Counted from the first letter of the stretch, positions 37,184 through 47,507 are shown. The stretch: 64,000 nucleotides of DNA from Staphylococcus simulans (GCF_002902285.1 NZ_PPRU01000019.1:1-64000); one strand, 5' to 3'. Numbers and translations are program-made. Notes: a model not told the origin generated them from the letters alone.

Positions 37184-37711
37184 TTAATTCAACCCGTATC
37201 TTCGTGACAACTTTTCAAACAAAGCTGATTTACCTGTTTCATAGTCACGAATAGTCTCTGATTTAGCATGTAAAGCTTGTTTTGCTTCTGCAAATTCTGC
37301 TTGTAACTCAGAATTATGGGTTAAAGCCTCTTGCATCGTTAAATAGTGGTCATATTGATCAGATTCAATTTGTAATATGTGCAGACGAACGATTTGTTTA
37401 AGTTCTTTCATATTATTGAATTGCGCCATTACTACTTTTTTCTTATAACGGTGGTGCAAGCGATAGAAACCGGCATAATTTAATCGTTTTTCATCTAAAG
37501 CTGTAATATCATGTAAATTAGTAACGCCGACTAATAAATCTAAAATCGGTTCTGTTGTATAATTAAAATGTGCAGTACCGCCGATATGGTGGACTGTCTT
37601 AACAGGTGTATTAAGTAGACCGAGTAATAAGTCGCTTAACTCTTGAAATTGATTTTGATAATTTTGAAGCGCTTGCCTATCTTTGATTAAGGGCTGCGTT
37701 TTAGAATACAT
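37184..37711 (-). CDS. GrpB family protein (nucleotidyltransferase superfamily)
   Basis: About 175 aa. VHHIGGTA..TTEPILDLLVGV matches the GrpB/UPF0157 signature (EHIGSTAVP..KPIIDI), a divergent nucleotidyltransferase-like family. However, the proline of the first motif is replaced and the catalytic Asp pattern is only partly kept. Biological role not established. The C-terminal half is rich in helices with many Lys/Glu. AAAGGA lies 9 nt before the ATG at 37711. It is separated from murB by about 75 bp, same strand. Confidence 0.7.
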   Translation of the reverse strand: MYSKTQPLIKDRQALQNYQNQFQELSDLLLGLLNTPVKTVHHIGGTAHFNYTTEPILDLLVGVTNLHDITALDEKRLNYAGFYRLHHRYKKKVVMAQFNNMKELKQIVRLHILQIESDQYDHYLTMQEALTHNSELQAEFAEAKQALHAKSETIRDYETGKSALFEKLSRRYGLN

Positions 37712-37818
37712 ATTCAACCGTCCTTTGTAAAAGTTCTAAAAGTATTATATTATGAATTCTGACATACTCAAACATTAATCATGCAAACTATACAGATAAA
37801 AAGACAGGAGTGGACAAT

Positions 37819-38721
37819 GTGAAAAAATGGCTTCTCGCAATAACGATTGTTTGTCTAACGCTGTCTCTTGCGGCATGCAATAGTAAAACACAGTCAGATT
37901 TAAATCACTTTGAAAAAGCGAAGCATGAAGTGGATAAAGAAGAGAAACATGTTAAACAAGTCATGGATGATATTCATTTAAATCGTTTAAGTGAATTAAG
38001 CAAATCAGATTTAACAGATAGAAACAAAACAGACTTTCAACAAATGGAGAAAGATATCGATAAGAAATTAATGCCGGCCTTTAAATCTTATAAAAAAGCC
38101 GCAAAACAGCTTCCTGCAGAAACTAAAAAGGTGAAACAATTACGTCACACGTATTTGCATGAGGTAGACCAACAAGAAAAAGCATTAAAAGATATTCGTA
38201 GCTTCGTACATTTATGTAATCAATCCATCAAAGCGAATGAAGATATTTTAAATTACACGAGATTATTTGAGAAGAATCGTGCACTTTTAGAGAAGCAAGT
38301 AACAGAAGCACGTCAAAATGGTGAAACTGAGAGTATAGATAAATTTACAAGTAAATTAAAACATCATAATAAGGAGTTGCAGAAGATTGCGAAGAAATAT
38401 TTAGATGCTGACAATCCTCAAAACACTAAAACAGTCATCAAAGAAAAAATTCAACCTTTAATCAGCAAACAAATTGAAGAGTTGAATCAAGCAAGTGTAT
38501 CAGAAGAAAAGACTGCAAAAGCGCATCAGACCGCAATCGAAATGTATTATAGTCTGCAAAATTATTACGAGACACGACAAAGAACCATTGACATCAGCCG
38601 TAAATTGGAGCAATATGATATGAATAAAACTCCTTTAACAGGGAATGAATTAGATAAGTACCACCATCAATTCCGTAATGATTTCAAGGGCTTAAAGAAC
38701 GATGTACATCAGAATGATTGA
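37819..38721 (+). CDS. EMYY-motif lipoprotein (YkyA-like)
   Basis: Lipoprotein of about 300 aa exported through an N-terminal signal peptide; the lipobox is LAAC with Cys20. The mature protein is almost all helical and highly charged, with long coiled-coil stretches (about 25-110 and 120-200). The EMYY motif occurs in AIEMYYSLQNYY near residue 240. It belongs to a family annotated as cell-wall-binding lipoproteins in staphylococci and bacilli, of unknown function. The start is a GTG, 8 nt after AGGAG. A single gene, divergent from the GrpB-like gene. Confidence 0.85.
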   Translation: MKKWLLAITIVCLTLSLAACNSKTQSDLNHFEKAKHEVDKEEKHVKQVMDDIHLNRLSELSKSDLTDRNKTDFQQMEKDIDKKLMPAFKSYKKAAKQLPAETKKVKQLRHTYLHEVDQQEKALKDIRSFVHLCNQSIKANEDILNYTRLFEKNRALLEKQVTEARQNGETESIDKFTSKLKHHNKELQKIAKKYLDADNPQNTKTVIKEKIQPLISKQIEELNQASVSEEKTAKAHQTAIEMYYSLQNYYETRQRTIDISRKLEQYDMNKTPLTGNELDKYHHQFRNDFKGLKNDVHQND

Positions 38722-38750
38722 AAAAAGCAAGAAAAATATTAGTATTTTGG

Positions 38751-38779
38751 TTAACATTGAAATATAAAGTGTGTATAAT
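38751..38779 (+). promoter_or_regulatory. promoter of brxC
   Basis: TTAACA, 17 nt, TATAAT, about 75 bp before the start codon. Confidence 0.7.
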
Positions 38780-38854
38780 TAGACACATTGAAATAGGAAA
38801 TGGAATGAATGGGACTATCACTTTAGGTGATAAATATTTTTAGAGGTGAATAGA

Positions 38855-39175
38855 ATGGCTACAAAGCTGACTTCAATTGACCAGTTTAAACAAGTAATTA
38901 ACGACAACAAATATGTATTTATTATGAAACACAGTAACACTTGCCCAATTTCAGCAAATGCTTACGATCAGTTCAATAAATTCTTATATGAACGTGATAT
39001 CGATGGGTATTATTTAATTGTGCAAGAACAAAGAGATGTATCTGATTACATTGCAGAACAAACTGGCGTGAAGCATGAATCGCCACAAGCTTTTTATTTT
39101 GTTGATGGTGAAGTTAAATGGCATGCAAGTCATGATGACATTAATGTGACTTCACTTGCACAAGCTGAAGAGTAA
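38855..39175 (+). CDS. brxC: bacillithiol system redox-active protein BrxC (YtxJ)
   Basis: Thioredoxin-fold protein of 106 aa with a single active-site cysteine in TCPIS (Cys30), the signature of YtxJ/BrxC, a monothiol bacilliredoxin. It acts on bacillithiolated proteins in the cytoplasm. YFVDGEVKWHASHDDI near the C-terminus is typical. AGAGGTGA lies 5 nt before the ATG; a GTG at 38846 is less likely. The gene has its own promoter and terminator, and its presence implies bacillithiol as the main thiol. Confidence 0.92.
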   Translation: MATKLTSIDQFKQVINDNKYVFIMKHSNTCPISANAYDQFNKFLYERDIDGYYLIVQEQRDVSDYIAEQTGVKHESPQAFYFVDGEVKWHASHDDINVTSLAQAEE

Positions 39176-39222
39176 ACTTGCTTGTCAGGGGACACAAGCA
39201 CTAATAACATAAAGTAAAAAGC

Positions 39223-39298
39223 GGACTCCATGCTTTTAGACGTTGGACATGAAGGGTATATGTTTCCAACACAATCTGAAAGCTTGGAGTTTTTTTAA
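39223..39298 (+). terminator. terminator of brxC
   Basis: A two-tier stem (ACTCC..GCTTT/AAAGC..GGAGT around GTTGG/CCAAC), followed by TTTTTTT. Confidence 0.8.
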
Positions 39299-39407
39299 TT
39301 TAAAGCAAAACAAGCATTAGGCGTTACAGTAGGTTTTTTGAAATAAGACCTGTATAATATTTAAGTGAATTGAACAAACATTGGGAAACTTTATTTGAGG
39401 TGACAAA

Positions 39408-40547
39408 ATGAGAGTATTAGTCGCAATGGATGAATTTAATGGAATCGTTTCAAGTTATGAGGCGAATCGATATGTAGAAGAAGCGGTCGCTAGTCAAATT
39501 GAAGAAGCGGATATTGTCCAAGTGCCGCTGTTCAATGGGCGTCATGAATTGATGGACTCTGTCTTCTTATGGCAGTCTGGCACGAAATATCGTGTGAATG
39601 TCCATGATGCAGATATGAAACAAGTTGAAGGTGTTTATGGTAAGACTGAGAGCGGCATGACGATTATTGAAGCGGATTTATTCTTACAAGGGAATCGACC
39701 GCTGACAGAGCGTACCAGCTATGGTTTAGGTGAATTGATTGCGGCAGCATTAGATAATGATGCCAAGCATTTAGTGATTTCACTCGGTAATATCGCAAGT
39801 TTTGACGGCGGTGCTGGTATGCTGCAAGCGTTAGGTGCCAAATATTACAACGATGAAGGTGAACCTGTCGATGCGAAAGAAGGCGTAGGCGTATTAAAAT
39901 ACATTCGTCGTGTAGATTTCTCAGGCCTTGACCAACGATTAAAAGAAACGCGTATCCAACTCGTCTCTGACTTTGCCAGCAAGATGTATGGTAAAGAAAG
40001 TGAAATCATGCAAGTTTATAAATTGTTAGAGATTTCTAGAGAAGAAGCTGCGACAATTGATAATTTAGTTTGGTATTTCAGCGAAATCTTAAAAAATGAA
40101 ACACGTACGGTGACAAGTACAGTAGAACGCGGTGGTACAGGTGGCGGTATTGCGGCTGTCTTAGCTGCACTTTATAACGCAGAAGTTTTAACAAGTCATA
40201 GCTTAGTGGATCAAATTACGCACTTAGAAAACTTGATTGAACAAGCAGATTTAATTATGTTCGGTGAAGGTATCAATGAACAAGATCATTTATTAGAAAC
40301 AACATCATTAAGAATTGCAGAGCTTGCGACAAAATATCATAAGCCTTGCATTGCGATTAATGCGACAGCAGATAAATTCGATCGTTATGAAGCGTTAGGT
40401 GTTACTGGTATGTTCAACTTATTTATGACAATGCCGAAGCGCTATACAAGTTTTGAAGCCGGTTTACAAATCCGCTTCTACGCTGTCCAAGCTTTAAAGC
40501 TCCTAACAACAACATTCAATACGCAAAAATCACAAACAAAAGCATAA
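39408..40547 (+). CDS. glycerate kinase family protein
   Basis: GlxK/GarK-type glycerate kinase (type 1 fold), 379 aa. The family layout is clear: N-terminal MDEFNGIVSSYEAN, then VPLFNGRHELMD, a central DGGAGMLQALGAKYY, ERGGTGGGIAAVLAAL and DLIMFGEGINEQ near residue 285, and IAINATAD. Two conserved motifs are altered: family GxGGSATxDGG reads GNIASFDGG, and DSFKGS reads DEFNGI. The enzyme may therefore have changed substrate or lost activity. AGGTGA lies before the ATG. It is a single gene convergent with pepT. Confidence 0.82.
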   Translation: MRVLVAMDEFNGIVSSYEANRYVEEAVASQIEEADIVQVPLFNGRHELMDSVFLWQSGTKYRVNVHDADMKQVEGVYGKTESGMTIIEADLFLQGNRPLTERTSYGLGELIAAALDNDAKHLVISLGNIASFDGGAGMLQALGAKYYNDEGEPVDAKEGVGVLKYIRRVDFSGLDQRLKETRIQLVSDFASKMYGKESEIMQVYKLLEISREEAATIDNLVWYFSEILKNETRTVTSTVERGGTGGGIAAVLAALYNAEVLTSHSLVDQITHLENLIEQADLIMFGEGINEQDHLLETTSLRIAELATKYHKPCIAINATADKFDRYEALGVTGMFNLFMTMPKRYTSFEAGLQIRFYAVQALKLLTTTFNTQKSQTKA

Positions 40548-40573
40548 TCAACTAATAATCTTAAATGCATAAT

Positions 40574-40618
40574 CAAAAATGGCTGAACCCTTTGTAATTT
40601 AGGTTCAGCCATTTTTAT
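40574..40618. terminator. bidirectional terminator between the glycerate kinase gene and pepT
   Basis: Stem AAAATGGCTGAACC/GGTTCAGCCATTTT with T-runs on both strands. Confidence 0.93.
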
Positions 40619-40664
40619 ATTTATACGTACATAGTGACGTCTCTTTAGTAACGTTAAAGTTGTA

Positions 40665-41894
40665 TTATGCTTCGGTATTGCCTACTTCTTCTGCGATACC
40701 TACAATCACTTGTACTGCTTTTTCCATGACATCGATAGAAGCGTATTCGAATGGACCATGGAAGTTATCGCAACCTGTGAAGATGTTTGGTGTCGGTAGG
40801 CCCATAAATGATAGTTGTGAGCCGTCTGTACCACCACGAATCGGTTCGGTATTAGGTTCAATACCTAATTGTTTGAAGACACGTTTTGGAATCTCGATGA
40901 CTTCAGGTACTTCATTGATTTTTTCAGCCATATTGAAGTATTGGTCATGGACTTCTACTTCAACTGGATTATTTGAATAATCTGCGTTAATTTCATTTTT
41001 AATATCTTCAAGCAATGCTTTACGTGCTTCAAAGCGATTGCGGTCGTGATCACGTACGATATATTTCAATTGAGCTTTTTCAGTTGTACCATTGAAGTTC
41101 ATCAAGTGGAAGAAACCTTCATAGCCTTCTGTTTCTTCTGGCACTTCATCTTGTGGTAATTGACTATCGAAGCGTTCGCCTAATTTAATCGCATTAACCA
41201 TGACATCTTTCGCAGAACCTGGATGTACATTGACACCATGACAAGTAATCGTTGCTTCAGCTGCGTTAAAGCTCTCAAATTGTAATTCGCCATATTGACT
41301 GCCGTCCATTGTATAGGCAAAGTCAGCCCCGAAACGAGCTACATCGAATTTATGCGGTCCACGTCCGATTTCTTCATCTGGCGTAAATGCGACACGGATA
41401 CGTCCGTGTTTCACTTCTGGATGTTCAACTAAATAGTTTAAAGCAGTCATAATTTCAGCAACACCCGCTTTATCGTCTGCGCCAAGTAATGATGTACCGT
41501 CTGTAATCATTAAAGTGTGGCCTTCTACTGATTTTAAAGCAGGGAAGACAGTTTGGTTTAATTCGCGGTCCGTATCGCCGAGTTGAATTGGCTTGCCGTC
41601 GTAGTTTTCAATAATTTGCGGCTTAACATTTGTCGCATTAAAGTCTGGTGAAGTATCAACGTGTGCTAAAAAGCCTACAGTCGGTACTTCTTTTGCGATA
41701 TTGCTCTCTAATGTCGCAAATAAATAGCCATTATCATCTAAGTCTGTATCTAAACCAAGATTTTCTAATTCTTGTTTTAACACATTTAACAAATCCCATT
41801 GTTTCTCAGTTGATGGTGTTGCTTCTGAGTCTGGATTAGATTGTGTATCAATCTCCGCATAACGTTTCAGTCTGTCGATTAATTGTTCTTTCAC
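40665..41894 (-). CDS. pepT: peptidase T (tripeptide aminopeptidase)
   Basis: M20-family zinc tripeptidase, 409 aa, cytoplasmic, taking one residue from tripeptides. Zinc ligands lie in AHVDTSPD (His, plus catalytic Asp), DDKAGVAE (bridging Asp), [12 protein letters not shown] (catalytic Glu-Glu), TMDGS, and [12 protein letters not shown] (His). Start GTG, 8 nt after AAGGGGTG. It follows the two ThrE-like genes by 14 bp on the same strand, so may be the third gene of that transcript. It would process peptides brought in by POT transporters. Confidence 0.94.
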   Translation of the reverse strand: MKEQLIDRLKRYAEIDTQSNPDSEATPSTEKQWDLLNVLKQELENLGLDTDLDDNGYLFATLESNIAKEVPTVGFLAHVDTSPDFNATNVKPQIIENYDGKPIQLGDTDRELNQTVFPALKSVEGHTLMITDGTSLLGADDKAGVAEIMTALNYLVEHPEVKHGRIRVAFTPDEEIGRGPHKFDVARFGADFAYTMDGSQYGELQFESFNAAEATITCHGVNVHPGSAKDVMVNAIKLGERFDSQLPQDEVPEETEGYEGFFHLMNFNGTTEKAQLKYIVRDHDRNRFEARKALLEDIKNEINADYSNNPVEVEVHDQYFNMAEKINEVPEVIEIPKRVFKQLGIEPNTEPIRGGTDGSQLSFMGLPTPNIFTGCDNFHGPFEYASIDVMEKAVQVIVGIAEEVGNTEA

Positions 41895-41908
41895 TTGATA
41901 TGCACCCC

Positions 41909-42406
41909 TTAACCTCTATTATTCATGTTAAATTGTTTCCTATAGGATTTACCTTTCATTTTACCATAGTTGATTCTAATACGATTATAAATATGGTAAC
42001 TGATTTCTGCACATAATATACCAAAAGCAATGGCACCTGAAATCAAGGTAACCTCTAAAAAGGTGTTGACTGCATGGGTATATTGATTTGTGACTAGGAA
42101 ACGTGTGGCTTCATACGCAGCGCCCCCAGGTACAAGGGGAATGATACCTGGCACAATAAAGATAATGACAGGTTGGAAATAACGTTTTGCCATCGCATGA
42201 CTCATAATTGCTAAGATAAAGCTGCCTAGGAAAGAAGCAGCCACTTTACCTGAGTTCAAATCCATCGAAATGATGTAGATGGTCCATCCCATTGCGCCTA
42301 CATAACCGCATGCCGGCAATTGTTTACGCGGCGCGTTGAATAGGATTGAAAATAGCAATGTAGAACAAAAGCTGATAACAAAGTGAAATAAATAATGTAA
42401 GATCAA
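41909..42406 (-). CDS. threonine/serine exporter, second half (ThrE_2 / DUF3815)
   Basis: 165 aa with five TM helices, the short C-terminal half of a split ThrE exporter. The region [25 protein letters not shown] is the family core. It ends in a basic tail. Start TTG at 42406, 11 nt after AAAGG. It lies 18 bp after the first half, and the two presumably form one transporter. Confidence 0.8.
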   Translation of the reverse strand: MILHYLFHFVISFCSTLLFSILFNAPRKQLPACGYVGAMGWTIYIISMDLNSGKVAASFLGSFILAIMSHAMAKRYFQPVIIFIVPGIIPLVPGGAAYEATRFLVTNQYTHAVNTFLEVTLISGAIAFGILCAEISYHIYNRIRINYGKMKGKSYRKQFNMNNRG

Positions 42407-42424
42407 TTCTGTAACACGCCTTTC

Positions 42425-43189
42425 TTAAAAGAAGAGTAAAATAATCGCAACACCGGCACCGATCGCAAAGGCAGTCAATGCAGCTTCCATACCGCGTGAC
42501 ATCCCAGCAAGCAATTCACCGGCCATTAAATCTCTGATTGCATTAGTGATTAAAATACCTGGTACTAAGACCATGACCCCTGAAATGGTAATAATATCTT
42601 GGTTGATGGATAGTCCGAGTTTATGACTGATGGCGGCGACACTAATGACAACAATGGCACTGATAAACTCAGAAAAGAATTTGATTTGAATAAAACGTTG
42701 AACGAAATCGAATGTTAAGAAAGCACCTGCACCCGCCAAAATGGCAAAAATGGAATCTTGTGCAACGCCTCCAAACATAAATAAGAAAAATCCACAGGCA
42801 ATAGAAGCGGCTAAAAATTTAGTTAAATATGAATATTGCAGTGAAGCATGTTCTAAATGAATCAATTCTGATTTTGCTTCATCAATCGTTAGTTCATTTT
42901 TAGCGATTTTACGTGAAATATTATTGGCTAGGGCAATTTTTTCTAAGTCCGTTGTTCTATCACGCACACGAATCAATCGTGTGTTCGTTCGGTCGTTTAA
43001 TGAGAATATAATCGCAGTATTCGACACGAAACTGTTGGTATTATCTAAACCAAAACTATAAGCGATGCGAGACATCGTATCTTCAACACGATATGTTTCT
43101 GCGCCGCTTTCAAGTAATATCTTTCCTGCAGTGAGTACAACGTCTATCACTTTGTTCTCATCTATTATGGTAATTGCTTCTTCAGGCAC
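42425..43189 (-). CDS. threonine/serine exporter, first half (ThrE / DUF1212)
   Basis: 254 aa. A soluble N-terminal domain (about 1-110, with KILLESGAETYRVEDTMSRIA) is followed by five TM helices, as in the ThrE family, which exports threonine and serine in Corynebacterium. The open frame reaches 43279, but AGAAGGAG lies 9 nt before a GTG at 43189, and that gives the family start. It is paired with the ThrE_2 gene. Export of Thr/Ser is by family; the actual substrate is not known here. Confidence 0.83.
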   Translation of the reverse strand: MPEEAITIIDENKVIDVVLTAGKILLESGAETYRVEDTMSRIAYSFGLDNTNSFVSNTAIIFSLNDRTNTRLIRVRDRTTDLEKIALANNISRKIAKNELTIDEAKSELIHLEHASLQYSYLTKFLAASIACGFFLFMFGGVAQDSIFAILAGAGAFLTFDFVQRFIQIKFFSEFISAIVVISVAAISHKLGLSINQDIITISGVMVLVPGILITNAIRDLMAGELLAGMSRGMEAALTAFAIGAGVAIILLFF

Positions 43190-43287
43190 CTTTTTGCGCT
43201 CCTTCTCGTTTGATTTTGTTGACACTTGAAAGTTTACAGGGAACAGTAAAAAGTTGCAATAGAACATCGATGATTGCAATAGAAATG

Positions 43288-43326
43288 AAAAAAAGAGACA
43301 AGAACCGTAATAGATTCTTGTCTCAA
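43288..43326 (-). terminator. terminator of gdpS
   Basis: On the minus strand, stem GAGACAAGAA/TTCTTGTCTC followed by TTTTTTTC. Confidence 0.92.
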
Positions 43327-43351
43327 TATGTCATTTTTTGAAACAAATGGT

Positions 43352-44416
43352 TTATTTAACAATTGGGTTAAACATCACTTGGTTACGCCCTTCATTTTTA
43401 GCCATATGCAACATATCATCTGCATCTTTAAAGACTTTACGTTGTGATTTGTAATCGTCTGCGGTTAAATAACCGATACCGATAGATACAGAGAGTTTGA
43501 TGACTTCTTTATTCGGCAAGTGGAATGTTGATTGTTCCACGCCTGCACGAATACTTTCAGCCAGTTTTACACTTTGGTCAAGTGAATAACCAAGCAGTAC
43601 TACTGAGAATTCTTCGCCGCCGTTTCTGAATATTTTCATGTTCGGTGGCACATAGTTGATTAATAGTTGTGAGATTTGTTTTAAGACTGCATCTCCTGAA
43701 CGGTGCGTAAAGGCATCGTTTACATCTTTGAAGCCGTCGATATCAATTAAAAGTAAACCTAAACTTGTATTTTTATCATCTGCTTTGTCTGTCATTTTAT
43801 TTAAATGACGATCAAATTCTTTTACATTGCCAAGTCCAGTTAAATAATCATAACGTTCTTCGTTTTCATATCGTTGGACAAGTGTAAAGAAACGCCAAAT
43901 ATCTACAAAGATAATGGAAGATGCGATAGTAACGATAAATGATATCGGAATTAAGTATATAATTTCTTGTAATGTATAGAAGTGCGTAATCATTGAAACG
44001 ACACTTAAGATAACTAAACTTACGACGTTCAAGATTTGAAGAGACACAATATCATTTTGTTTGATAAAGGGTCCGATGATGCTTACAGCTAAGGCGATAA
44101 TTAATAAAGCAATATTATATGCCAAAGGATCGCCGTAAACGAAAACATCTACGACAAAAATAATAGCTGCAGCCACCATAGTAAAGAAGACGTTTGTATA
44201 ACGTCCTAAGAATAAGAGTGGCACAAATGTTAAATAAAGTAAATAATTATGAACTGGTATCGGATAGCCCGCAAGTAAAAGTGCGACGACAGTCATAAGA
44301 ATCGTGACATAAGTTTGTGAAAACTTCATTTGTTTCGTTTCTGAATATTGCAGTCTATGAAAGAGATAGATACCTGCAACAGTCACCGAAGTATTGTAAA
44401 TGATAGCTTCAATCAT
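43352..44416 (-). CDS. gdpS: membrane GGDEF-domain protein GdpS
   Basis: About 354 aa: six or seven TM helices (to about 180), then a GGDEF domain with the active-site loop NGGEEF and [12 protein letters not shown] upstream. GGEEF is compatible with diguanylate cyclase activity. In staphylococci, the sole GGDEF protein GdpS is reported to influence polysaccharide production and other traits independently of c-di-GMP synthesis, so catalysis should not be assumed. AAAGGAG lies 10 nt before the ATG at 44416. It is divergent from tagO. Confidence 0.9.
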   Translation of the reverse strand: MIEAIIYNTSVTVAGIYLFHRLQYSETKQMKFSQTYVTILMTVVALLLAGYPIPVHNYLLYLTFVPLLFLGRYTNVFFTMVAAAIIFVVDVFVYGDPLAYNIALLIIALAVSIIGPFIKQNDIVSLQILNVVSLVILSVVSMITHFYTLQEIIYLIPISFIVTIASSIIFVDIWRFFTLVQRYENEERYDYLTGLGNVKEFDRHLNKMTDKADDKNTSLGLLLIDIDGFKDVNDAFTHRSGDAVLKQISQLLINYVPPNMKIFRNGGEEFSVVLLGYSLDQSVKLAESIRAGVEQSTFHLPNKEVIKLSVSIGIGYLTADDYKSQRKVFKDADDMLHMAKNEGRNQVMFNPIVK

Positions 44417-44511
44417 AATTGATCTGCTCCTTTGTATAACCACTTAGTTATTGTAAGTGAAAATATACATTTTGTCATCTGAAACATTGATAACTGTTAT
44501 TATAATCTACT

Positions 44512-44555
44512 ACAATAATCAATAATTCGTGTTAAAATAGATTATTGATATTGTA
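44512..44555. repeat. inverted repeat between gdpS and tagO
   Basis: ACAATAATCAATAAT (44512-44526) and ATTATTGATATTGT (about 44541-44554) form an inverted repeat of 14-15 bp, with one single-base indel, separated by 14 bp. It sits in the divergent promoter region. It may be an operator; its AT content means chance cannot be excluded. Confidence 0.5.
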
Positions 44556-44659
44556 TACATATGAGTATTGAAGGGAGGTTCCCTTGTCAAAAGGCAGATA
44601 ACAGCGTGTTCTCTTTAAGTATGACATAGATTGAACAGTATTTTGGCAATGGATATAAA

Positions 44660-45721
44660 ATGATAACACTTTTACTGATATTAGTTACCATGGCGGTAAG
44701 TGTGATTTTGACGCCGATTGTGATTAAAATATCCAAAAAGCTGGATATTATGGATAAGCCGAATTATCGAAAAGTGCACACGAAACCTGTTTCTGTACTA
44801 GGGGGAACGGTGATACTCTTTGCGTTTATTTTAGGAATTTGGATTGGTCATCCTATTGAACGTGAAATTATTCCTTTAATTCTTGGAACGATGATTATGT
44901 ATTTTGTCGGTTTGATTGATGATGTGCATGACTTAAAACCGTTGTACAAACTTGCAGGCCAGATTTTAGCTGCACTAGTGGTAGTGTATCACGGTGTCAC
45001 AATTGACTTCATTCAATTGCCGTTCGTTCCAGGCACGATTCAGTTCGGTATTTTAAGTATTCCGATTACTGTTTTTTGGATTATTGCGATTACCAATGCG
45101 ATTAATTTAATCGATGGGCTAGATGGTTTAGCCGCAGGGGTTTCAACTATCGCATTTATGACGATTGGCTTTATTGCGATATTACAAGCGGATATTTTTA
45201 TCATGATGATTTGTTCAGTCATGATTGGTTCGTTGCTCGGCTTTTTATTTTATAATTCACATCCCGCAAAGATTTTCTTAGGAGACAGCGGCTCACTACA
45301 ACTCGGCTTTATTATTAGCTTTGTTTCTTTACTCGGGTTCAAAAATATTACTTTCTTCTCGTTACTGTTCCCGATGGTGATTTTAGCCGTACCGTTTATC
45401 GATACATTATTTGCGATGATCAGAAGAGCGAAAAAGGGACAACGTATTATGCAGCCGGATAAATCGCATTTACATCACAAGTTATTAAAACTTGGTTATA
45501 CACACCGTCAAACCGTGTTTTTAATTTATTCGATTGCGATTATGTTCAGTATCTCAAGTGTTATTTTATACTTATCACAACCATGGGGCGTTGTGATGAT
45601 GTTGATCCTAATTCTAGTCACGATTGAATTGATTGTAGAATTTACAGGATTAATTGATGACAATTATCGTCCGTTACTGAGTATGCTTGAGAAACGTGGC
45701 AGCAGACACGACAAAGAATAA
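44660..45721 (+). CDS. tagO: undecaprenyl-phosphate N-acetylglucosaminyl-1-phosphate transferase TagO
   Basis: Polytopic MraY/WecA-family enzyme of 353 aa with ten or more TM helices. It starts wall teichoic acid synthesis by moving GlcNAc-1-P from UDP-GlcNAc to undecaprenyl phosphate. Catalytic motifs are present: GLIDDVHDLKP, TNAINLIDGLDGLAAG, and FLGDSGSLQLG, and the late His-rich loop DKSHLHHKLLKLG. The ribosome binding site is weak (TGGATA before ATG). A strong AAGGGAGG sits further up at 44571-44578 but leads only to a five-codon frame. Confidence 0.94.
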   Translation: MITLLLILVTMAVSVILTPIVIKISKKLDIMDKPNYRKVHTKPVSVLGGTVILFAFILGIWIGHPIEREIIPLILGTMIMYFVGLIDDVHDLKPLYKLAGQILAALVVVYHGVTIDFIQLPFVPGTIQFGILSIPITVFWIIAITNAINLIDGLDGLAAGVSTIAFMTIGFIAILQADIFIMMICSVMIGSLLGFLFYNSHPAKIFLGDSGSLQLGFIISFVSLLGFKNITFFSLLFPMVILAVPFIDTLFAMIRRAKKGQRIMQPDKSHLHHKLLKLGYTHRQTVFLIYSIAIMFSISSVILYLSQPWGVVMMLILILVTIELIVEFTGLIDDNYRPLLSMLEKRGSRHDKE

Positions 45722-45737
45722 TATGTAAAATCACATA

Positions 45738-45784
45738 AAAATAACCGCTTGAGTTTCGTCTTGTGAAATTCAAGCGGTTTTTTA
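45738..45784. terminator. bidirectional terminator between tagO and the YigZ gene
   Basis: Stem AACCGCTTGA.TTTC/GAAATTCAAGCGGTT (approximately) with T-runs on both strands. Confidence 0.9.
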
Positions 45785-45787
45785 TAT

Positions 45788-46429
45788 CTAATTTGTTTCA
45801 ATATCGAAAGGCAGGCGCGTTACTTGTTCTTCATCTAATTCGAATGTACCTGCAGTAATTCGATTTAAAAAGTTGATAAAGTCTTCGTAATCATCTTCTA
45901 ATACATCGATACGGTAACTCACTTTATCTGTATACATCGTATCTCTTAAAATGAAGTTTGTTGATTGCAGTTCGTATTCGAATTTACCTGTCTGTTCATA
46001 ACTGATTGTAACTGTAGTGGGTATCGCATTACGTAATTCAACACGTCCGCCTTCTTTGATCGCATCACGAACGGCGCCACTGTACGCTCTGATTAAGCCG
46101 CCTGTACCAAGTTTGATGCCGCCGAAGTAACGTGTCACTACAGCTGCAGTATTATGTGTCTCAAGTTTTTTTAGAATTTCTAACATTGGTACGCCAGCTG
46201 TACCACTTGGTTCTCCATCGTCATTTGCTTTTTGAATCAACATACTATCGCCGATGGTATACGCTGAACAGTTATGTGTGGCATCGCGATGTTCTTTTTT
46301 AACTTCATCAATAAAAGCTTTTGCCTCATCTTCACTTTCTACTGGCTTAATATGAGCGATAAAACGTGACTTGTTAATCACGTTTTCAATCACGTATTCT
46401 TGTTTAATCGTAATAATATGATTCTCCAT
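45788..46429 (-). CDS. YigZ/IMPACT family protein
   Basis: 213 aa. The N-terminal UPF0029 domain contains SRFIAHIKPVESEDEA and HRDATHNCSAYTIG, then GEPSGTAGVPMLEIL and YFGGIKLGTGGLIRAYS; the C-terminal ferredoxin-like domain is about residue 140-200. In eukaryotes IMPACT binds the Gcn1 regulator; bacterial function is unknown. AAAGGA lies 9 nt before the ATG. Single gene, convergent with tagO. Confidence 0.9.
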   Translation of the reverse strand: MENHIITIKQEYVIENVINKSRFIAHIKPVESEDEAKAFIDEVKKEHRDATHNCSAYTIGDSMLIQKANDDGEPSGTAGVPMLEILKKLETHNTAAVVTRYFGGIKLGTGGLIRAYSGAVRDAIKEGGRVELRNAIPTTVTISYEQTGKFEYELQSTNFILRDTMYTDKVSYRIDVLEDDYEDFINFLNRITAGTFELDEEQVTRLPFDIETN

Positions 46430-46586
46430 TTTATGACATCCTTTAACTAGTTCCTATGACAATAGAATTGCTTGTCTTTGCTTCTATTATACATGCTCCG
46501 GATATTTTTTCTAAATGGAAGAATCAATTTTCTTTTTTAATAAAATAGGGTATGATTGACAATGAGTATATTTGAGGAGGAAAATC

Positions 46587-47483
46587 ATGAAGATTGCTGT
46601 AATGACGGATTCTACAACATCATTAACACAAGCTTTATTAGATGAATATGATATTTCGGTTGTGCCATTAAGTGTGATATTTGAAAATGGAGATTCCTTT
46701 ATTGAAAGAGAGGATATTCAACCAAGTGAATTATATCAGCGTATGCGTTCAGAAACGCAAATTCCGACAACAAGTCAGCCCGCTATTGGTAAAGTCGTAG
46801 AAGAATATGAGAAACTCAAAGATGAAGGATATACAGATGTTATCGGTTTATTCTTATCAGCAGGTATCAGTGGTACATACCAATCAGCAACACAAGCTGG
46901 CGAAATGGTCGAAGGCATTAACGTGCACACATTCGATTCAAAATTATCAGGTATGATTTTAGGCGGATATGTGGTTTATGCTGCTGAACGCGTAAGAGAA
47001 GGTGCATCTCCAGAAACAATCATCGATGAATTATTAGAGATGCGTGAACATACAGGGGCAGAAGTTGTTGTAGATGACTTAAAGAACTTACAAAAGAGCG
47101 GCCGTATTACAGGTGCACAAGCGTTTATCGGTACATTGTTAAAAATGAAACCTGTCTTAAAATTCGAGGATGGCGTGATTGTACCATTAGATAAAGTGCG
47201 TACGAAAAAACGTGCTGTCAAACGCATTGAAGACGGTGTGTTAGAAAAAGTGAAAGATTATGATGAGGTTACACTCTATGTCGTTAATGGTGATTCAAGA
47301 GAAGATGGCTTGAAACTTTATGAGAATTTGAAAAAACGTTGCCCTGATCATTATGTGATCAACTATTCGGATTTCAGTCCGGTTATCGCATCCCATTTAG
47401 GTGTCGGCAGTGTCGCATTAGGTTTCACTAATAAACGTATTCCATCTTTAGAAAATCGTCCAGAGGACTATGTAGAACAATAA
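46587..47483 (+). CDS. DegV/FakB family fatty-acid-binding protein
   Basis: About 298 aa. DegV fold with TDSTTSL at the N-terminus, then [25 protein letters not shown] and [10 protein letters not shown], typical of FakB proteins, which present fatty acids to the FakA kinase for phosphorylation. GAGGAGG lies 8 nt before the ATG at 46587; a TTG at 46572 sits before the SD and is rejected. A single gene. Which fatty acid it prefers cannot be read. Confidence 0.9.
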   Translation: MKIAVMTDSTTSLTQALLDEYDISVVPLSVIFENGDSFIEREDIQPSELYQRMRSETQIPTTSQPAIGKVVEEYEKLKDEGYTDVIGLFLSAGISGTYQSATQAGEMVEGINVHTFDSKLSGMILGGYVVYAAERVREGASPETIIDELLEMREHTGAEVVVDDLKNLQKSGRITGAQAFIGTLLKMKPVLKFEDGVIVPLDKVRTKKRAVKRIEDGVLEKVKDYDEVTLYVVNGDSREDGLKLYENLKKRCPDHYVINYSDFSPVIASHLGVGSVALGFTNKRIPSLENRPEDYVEQ

Positions 47484-47507
47484 TAAATTTAAATACAATT
47501 TTTCGGG

